A stretch of DNA of 17,834 bases from Candidatus Schekmanbacteria bacterium (GTDB lineage: Bacteria > Schekmanbacteria > GWA2-38-11 > J061). The stretch lies in assembly GCA_003695725.1 (NCBI GenBank), contig RFHX01000125.1, positions 1-17,834 of the forward strand, in the 5' to 3' direction. This document shows, piece after piece, positions 13,831 to 17,834 of the stretch (its first letter is position 1; each line of letters starts with the position of its first letter). The translations under genes and the position numbers were made by a program. Below the pieces are notes generated by a model. It was given only the letters and a program-made list of their open reading frames with translations, made no database searches and was not told where the DNA came from.

Positions 13831-14177
13831 ATGAAACTCCGTTTTGCACTTTCTATATCAGAATAAATATCAAGCTGAGTAGCCAACCTTGTTGTACGAA
13901 AAATATCTTCACAGATATGACTAGGATTTGCTATCTTGAGTGCAGCTCCTCTTTTTTGGCTCTCTTCAATCAAATCAAGAATCACTTCCAGACCTTTGCT
14001 TTCAATGAAATTAACAGAATTCATTTCAAGAACAATTTTGTCATAACCTTCATCAAAAGCATTCATAACTGCTTGTCTCAAACTTTCAACAACTTCATTT
14101 GCTATAGCCTCATCTATCCAGAGAATAAGATATTGGCCATGAATACTTTTCTTGATTACATTTTTAATTTCCGCCAT
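13827..14177 (-). CDS. STAS-domain protein (anti-anti-sigma-factor type)
   Basis: This 116-residue single STAS domain has the family's core VLEMNSVNFIESKGLEVILDLIEESQKRG (49-77). Ser60 in FIESKGL sits where SpoIIAA has its phosphorylated Ser (FMDSSGLG), so control by a switch kinase is possible. The neighbouring position carries Lys instead of Ser. Alpha-1 and the C-terminal LATQLDIYSDIESAKRSF match the STAS ending. SpoIIAA-like proteins bind and release anti-sigma factors or act in signalling complexes. No anti-sigma kinase or PP2C phosphatase is present in the window. The stop overlaps the start of the ATPase gene (ATGA), a strong hint that it works with the pilus motor or its signalling. 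That link is inferred from position only. Confidence 0.85.
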   Translation of the reverse strand: MAEIKNVIKKSIHGQYLILWIDEAIANEVVESLRQAVMNAFDEGYDKIVLEMNSVNFIESKGLEVILDLIEESQKRGAALKIANPSHICEDIFRTTRLATQLDIYSDIESAKRSFI

Positions 14178-14207
14178 AAATTTACATTATCCAGTTAAAG
14201 TAAGAAG

Positions 14208-15773
14208 TTAGTGCACATCGCTGAATTTCAATTCTTTTCTATTGATTCCACTAAGCACATTGTTCAAATTCTTGAAAAAAATATCGACTATATGCGAGTC
14301 AAGTTGAGACCCCGATGATCTTTTTATTTCTTCAAGTATTTCATTAAGGGACAATCTTTTTCTATAAGGCCGATCGCTATTAAGAGCATCAAAGGTATCA
14401 GCAACAGCAATTATTCTTGATATCAAAGGAATCTCTTCTCCTTTGAGTCCATTAGGATATCCTTTCCCGTCTATCCTTTCATGGTGATGAAGTATTCCTT
14501 TAGCTACATTTTTAAATTCAACAATATGTGATATAAGGTTGGCACCAACTATGGGGTGTGTTTTGATTATCTCATATTCCTCTTTTGTTAACTTTCCCGG
14601 TTTTTTTACAATTTCGCTTGGAATATTGATTTTTCCAAGATCATGAATAATCGATGCCCACTTGAGGTCAAACATTGCATCTTTTCCAAGATTCATTGCT
14701 TTGCCAATATGAATCGATATTTCATAAACTCTTTTTGAATGCCCTTCAGTATAATCATCTTTACTTTCAATTATATTCAAAAGCATTCGAATAATGTTAA
14801 ATAATAAATTTTGTATTTGTTGATAGAGCTCTCCATTCTTAATTACATTTGCCATACTCTTTGCAATTGTTTCCAGAAGTTTCAGATGGTCATTTAGAAA
14901 AAAATCTTCTGAGCTCTTTTTGAAGAAATTCAATGTGCCAAAATTTTTCGTACCGCTCATAATGGGAATGACCAACACATTCATATCTTCAGAAGAAAAA
15001 CCCCTTAAATTACTATATTTGCCTAATTGGTTGATTATTAAAGGTAGAGATTTATCACCTCTCATTTTATCAATTTCTTTGCATATCTTTTTTAACTTTG
15101 TTTCTTTTATAATTTCTTCAATATGCGCCAATGGATTATTCAAATAGATGACTTGATTCTCAACTCCCTTTGTATTCCAAACAACAAAATGCGGATTTAT
15201 TAGTTCGATTGATTTCCTGACTATGTATTCAATTGATTCATCTTTTGAATTGTTCATATCAATATTGTCTGCAATATCATATATTAAGGAAAGTTCTTCA
15301 AATTTGAGGGAAAGGTCTTCTGTAAGGTTTTGGACTTCATAATTCTGATATATATTCTCAGCTATCAAGTTGGACATTGTCTGCACAAATGCAAAAATTC
15401 TTTTCCTTTCCTCCAGAGATGATTTTTTGCCAAACTTCAGTGCACAAAAAACCCCTATTTTGCTCCCTTTTAAACTTTCAAAGGATGTCAGATAGATATT
15501 TGCTGAAGTTTCACTTTTAAAATAAAAAAATCTTTTTTTATTTTTTACCAAAACTTCCTTTGCAAGATGCTGAATTTTACATTTGATGCTTTTTGCCGAG
15601 AAGTCATCTATTTTTTTCTCTTCGAAGGATTTGGGAAACTTATCAAGAAGGAATTCTCCGTTGTTGTCCAAGAGGATTATATGGAGGTCTGCAAAAGAAA
15701 AAATATTTTTACATAAGATATCGATTTTGGATAAAACATAACTCTTTTTGAAAAAATCTCTAATTTCAGGCAT
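14208..15773 (-). CDS. GAF-like/HD-GYP c-di-GMP phosphodiesterase
   Basis: The protein has 521 residues. The first 140 form a weakly recognisable sensor-like region (FADLHIILLDNNGEFL and later IGVFCALKFG look like a degenerate GAF or PocR-type fold). A second GAF-like domain (about 160-315) ends with LVIPIMSGTKNFGTLNFF and a linker helix. The HD-GYP domain (about 325-505) is complete: EGHSKRVYEIS (343-353), the IIHDLGKINIP motif with H377-D378, THPIVG (405-410), HHHERIDGKGYP (429-440) and AVADTFDAL (456-464). All metal-ligand and GYP residues appear present, so an active phosphodiesterase that hydrolyses c-di-GMP is expected. There is no membrane helix, so it is cytoplasmic and probably driven by a small ligand or by the neighbouring receiver. 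It follows the receiver gene by 9 bp and precedes STAS by 30 bp. Confidence 0.92.
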   Translation of the reverse strand: MPEIRDFFKKSYVLSKIDILCKNIFSFADLHIILLDNNGEFLLDKFPKSFEEKKIDDFSAKSIKCKIQHLAKEVLVKNKKRFFYFKSETSANIYLTSFESLKGSKIGVFCALKFGKKSSLEERKRIFAFVQTMSNLIAENIYQNYEVQNLTEDLSLKFEELSLIYDIADNIDMNNSKDESIEYIVRKSIELINPHFVVWNTKGVENQVIYLNNPLAHIEEIIKETKLKKICKEIDKMRGDKSLPLIINQLGKYSNLRGFSSEDMNVLVIPIMSGTKNFGTLNFFKKSSEDFFLNDHLKLLETIAKSMANVIKNGELYQQIQNLLFNIIRMLLNIIESKDDYTEGHSKRVYEISIHIGKAMNLGKDAMFDLKWASIIHDLGKINIPSEIVKKPGKLTKEEYEIIKTHPIVGANLISHIVEFKNVAKGILHHHERIDGKGYPNGLKGEEIPLISRIIAVADTFDALNSDRPYRKRLSLNEILEEIKRSSGSQLDSHIVDIFFKNLNNVLSGINRKELKFSDVH

Positions 15774-15779
15774 ATATCA

Positions 15780-15795
15780 TTCTCAAATTTGAGAA
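15780..15795. other. 16-bp perfect palindrome at the receiver/HD-GYP junction
   Basis: TTCTCAAATTTGAGAA is fully self-complementary. It spans the last codons and stop of the receiver gene (…Ser-Gln-Ile-TGA) and ends 6 bases before the HD-GYP start codon. It could be an operator for a dimeric regulator, or it could be chance: roughly 0.3 such perfect 16-mers are expected in a random sequence of this length, and more in AT-rich DNA. Confidence 0.35.
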
Positions 15796-16190
15796 CCTTC
15801 TATCTTTTTTTCATCTGAAAAATAGTCCATTACAACCGACAGAAGATAACGAGGACTGAATGGTTTAGGAACGAAGATAGTGTCCTTTATTGATTCAATT
15901 TCTTTCTTCTCAGACATAGATGTGAGAGAAGCATAAGAAGAAAGCATTATAAGAAGAAAATCTCTTTCTTTCTTAATCTCTTTACATTCTCTACATAGTT
16001 CAAATCCTGTCATTTCAGGCATCTTATTGTCAGTTATTACAACATTTGGTTTTTCTTTCTTAATCAACTCTAAAGCTTCTCTGCCATTCTGAGCTGTAAT
16101 TACTGAAAAGCCGCTCTTTTTAAACTTTAGTTCAAGGACATTCAATATGGATACCTCATCATCAGCAATCAAAAGCTTTTTTTGTTTCAT
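15783..16190 (-). CDS. Single-domain response regulator (receiver only)
   Basis: This 135-residue CheY-like receiver has the acidic pair D10-D11, phosphoacceptor D54 (VVITDNKMPEMTG), the Ser84/Ser85 switch position (IMLSSYAS) and K109 in the KPF motif. After about residue 90 the alpha4 region is longer and charged (SMSEKKEIESIKDTIF). The end (SDEKKIEGSQI) is a short tail with no output domain. Such proteins relay phosphate or act by protein-protein contact. The ATG overlaps the kinase stop (ATGA), so the kinase is its likely phosphodonor. The HD-GYP protein follows 9 bp later and is the most plausible output partner. That partner choice is inference. Confidence 0.93.
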   Translation of the reverse strand: MKQKKLLIADDEVSILNVLELKFKKSGFSVITAQNGREALELIKKEKPNVVITDNKMPEMTGFELCRECKEIKKERDFLLIMLSSYASLTSMSEKKEIESIKDTIFVPKPFSPRYLLSVVMDYFSDEKKIEGSQI

Positions 16191-17707
16191 ATTTTTTTCC
16201 TTTTAATAAAACTTTCTCCCCGTACCTTAGGTAAGGTAATTTTAAATGAGCTTCCTTCGCCTATTTTACTTTCCACAAAAATTTCGCCTCCATGAAGATA
16301 TACTATCTGCTTTACTACTGACAATCCCAAGCCATGTCCTGTACAGGCTCGTACTTCCTTGCGGTTTGAACGATAAAATTTCTCAAATATGTGAGGTAAA
16401 TCTTCCTCGGCAATGCCTATACCTGTGTCTCTTATTGTGATTACTACATTGTTTTCATTTTCTTCACCTTCAATAAAAATTGAGCCTCCCCTTTGCGTAT
16501 ATTTTATTGCATTACCGGCAATATTATTGATTGCCATCTGAATAAGACGCTTGTCTAACTCAACAGATGCTGATAGCTTTTCGGGAATGTCCTTATAGAG
16601 TTTAATCCCTTTCTTAGCCGCTTGTGGCTCAATCATCAAATAGGCATCCTCTAAAAGCTTTTTAAGTTTAACTTGAGACTTTTCAATTACCGTACTTCCA
16701 ACTTCTATTTTGGAAATATTTAGAAGGTTGTTTATCAAATCACCCAGTCTATCAACCTCATCGATTATACTGTTTAAAAATTCAATCCTCATATCCTTGT
16801 CTTCAACTTCATCGTCAAGTATCATCTCTGCTTTTGCTTTGATCGATGTCAATGGTGTCCTTAATTCATGGGAAACACTCGATACAAAATCATTTCTCAT
16901 CTGATCAGCCATTGCTTGTTGAGTATTATCTATTAAAATCAAAGCTTTACCTAAGGCTTTGTTATTATCATTCCTGACAGTTTCATATACAGCTTTGAAG
17001 ACTCGCTCATTCTTAAGCCCATTATCAGACAAAAAGATGTCATACTTGATTTCTCTCTTTTCAGAATTTCTTTTTTCCTTTAAAAAATTTACTACTCCAT
17101 CATATTTTTCCAATACATCGACAATATTCTTGCCGCAGTTATCCTTTCTCGAAATACGAAAAAGGCTCTCAGCATAACTGTTGATATAGAGAATATTTCC
17201 TGACAAATTCGTTACAATCAAGGCTTCAGGCAGACAATCGAGGACAGACTGAAGTTTTTTCCTCTCATATTTCATCAAAGTTAAAGCCGTTTCAAGCTCC
17301 TTTTTATCCCCTACAAGCTTAGTTTTTGTTTCGTTGAAAGTTGATAGAGCTTCATTAATGCGCTCAACGAGAATGTCTATTTCCTCACCACTGGAGGTAT
17401 TGGCAGTAGAGGTAACCCGATTTTCAAAAGAATTAACTTTTTTTAAGTTATTATGTAAATTCTTTATTGGCTTGATTATATTTTGAAAGAAATAATATTG
17501 AATAAATGAAAGTGCTGAAACGAGCAAAAGCACTAAAACAATATCCTTGAGATATACAATTCGCTCATTGTCCTTGTAGGCATTAAATGTCATTACAATT
17601 AATGTAATCAATGTAATTACAAGTAAAGAAAGAATAATAATCTTCCCCCTTTTTCCCATATAGGAAAATAATGGAATCTCCTTCAAAGTCTTGGCTTCAT
17701 TCTGCAT
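16187..17707 (-). CDS. PAS-containing membrane histidine kinase
   Basis: This 506-residue kinase starts with two membrane helices (about 23-42 and 54-75) separated by only about 11 residues, so there is no periplasmic sensor domain. A HAMP-like segment follows (about 76-130), then a PAS domain (about 150-262, starting VLDCLPEALIVTNLSGNILYIN), then HisKA with H280 (SVSHELRTPL), and HATPase_c with N-box NNIAGNA (394-400), G1 DTGIGI (427-432) and G2 TGHGLGL (456-462). It is expected to autophosphorylate and pass phosphate to the overlapping receiver. The signal must be intramembrane or cytoplasmic, via the PAS domain. It resembles PhoR/ResE-type kinases more than PilS, which has six helices. The start ATG at 17707 has no strong Shine-Dalgarno; the ATG at 17720 is out of frame. 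Confidence 0.93.
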   Translation of the reverse strand: MQNEAKTLKEIPLFSYMGKRGKIIILSLLVITLITLIVMTFNAYKDNERIVYLKDIVLVLLLVSALSFIQYYFFQNIIKPIKNLHNNLKKVNSFENRVTSTANTSSGEEIDILVERINEALSTFNETKTKLVGDKKELETALTLMKYERKKLQSVLDCLPEALIVTNLSGNILYINSYAESLFRISRKDNCGKNIVDVLEKYDGVVNFLKEKRNSEKREIKYDIFLSDNGLKNERVFKAVYETVRNDNNKALGKALILIDNTQQAMADQMRNDFVSSVSHELRTPLTSIKAKAEMILDDEVEDKDMRIEFLNSIIDEVDRLGDLINNLLNISKIEVGSTVIEKSQVKLKKLLEDAYLMIEPQAAKKGIKLYKDIPEKLSASVELDKRLIQMAINNIAGNAIKYTQRGGSIFIEGEENENNVVITIRDTGIGIAEEDLPHIFEKFYRSNRKEVRACTGHGLGLSVVKQIVYLHGGEIFVESKIGEGSSFKITLPKVRGESFIKRKKI

Positions 17708-17834
17708 ATATCCGCACCATTTATAGTTGGAAAAAGATGATTTCTATTTCGTCACAATCAGGGAAGGTATTAATTTTTTATCTTAAAAAATTTTACTCAT
17801 CGAAGAATTCAAAGAACTATTTTCTGCCAAAGAA
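17708..17834. other. Non-coding region upstream of the kinase gene
   Basis: This 127-bp region is AT-rich, with a run of A/T around 17766-17795. The promoter of the kinase-to-pilin operon should lie here or further right. A TATAAA on the minus strand just before the kinase start has no acceptable -35 partner, so I do not call a promoter. On the minus strand a frame is open from the window edge to a stop near 17783 and could be the end of another gene, but 16 codons are too few to judge. Confidence 0.4.

Noticed and set aside
13782-14198. Plus-strand open frame of 138 codons
   Set aside because: Antisense to the STAS gene and the 5' end of the ATPase gene; the sense frames are clear families.
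17770-17834. Plus-strand stretch reading LLIEEFKELFSAKE up to the window edge, possible divergent gene
   Set aside because: An in-frame TAA lies shortly upstream and there is no ATG, GTG or TTG start between it and the edge.

Overview
The window is a low-GC (roughly one third G+C by eye), gene-dense piece of a diderm (Gram-negative type) bacterial chromosome. The outer-membrane secretin makes the diderm assignment safe. The phylum cannot be fixed from the sequence. The mixture of type II secretion (T2SS) and type IV pilus (T4P) traits with PilMNOPQ, MopE-like Asp loops and a stand-alone YfhO-type protein would fit a deltaproteobacterial, Nitrospirota-like or candidate-phylum (for example Schekmanbacteria-like) genome, but this is a guess.

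Layout. (1) Positions 1-1351, plus strand: the 3' end of a YfhO-type membrane protein gene, overlapping by 4 bp a TlyA-type rRNA 2'-O-methyltransferase gene. (2) Positions 1362-17707, minus strand, read right to left: one long pilus/pseudopilus locus converging on tlyA. Its order of transcription is: PAS-containing histidine kinase; single-domain response regulator; GAF-like/HD-GYP c-di-GMP phosphodiesterase; STAS protein; extension ATPase with MshEN (c-di-GMP-binding type) N-terminus; inner-membrane platform protein; major pilin/GspG-like pseudopilin; strong terminator; GspH/FimT, PilV/GspI and PilW/GspJ-like minor pilins; a PilX/GspK-like minor pilin fused to a six-bladed NHL propeller; PilM; PilN; PilO; PilP/GspC-like; secretin; and, behind its own sigma70-type promoter, an NtrC-family sigma54 activator.

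How it works together. The right half holds a sensory module (kinase, receiver, HD-GYP, STAS) whose likely output is c-di-GMP, next to an assembly ATPase whose N-terminus has the c-di-GMP-binding motif. The middle encodes the fibre. The left half encodes the cytoplasmic-to-outer-membrane alignment complex (PilM-N-O-P-secretin). No retraction ATPase (PilT), prepilin peptidase (PilD/GspO) or separate PilY1 lies in the window.

The most notable observation is in the minor pilin set. The tip-type pseudopilin (no Glu at +5, as in GspK/PilX) carries a secreted six-bladed NHL beta-propeller on its C-terminus. Its PilW-like partner carries a tandemly duplicated Asp-rich, probably Ca2+-binding insert. 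Together they look like a one-piece counterpart of the PilX-PilY1 tip complex. Gene names from the pilus (pil) and secretion (gsp) nomenclatures are mixed below because the locus itself is mixed.
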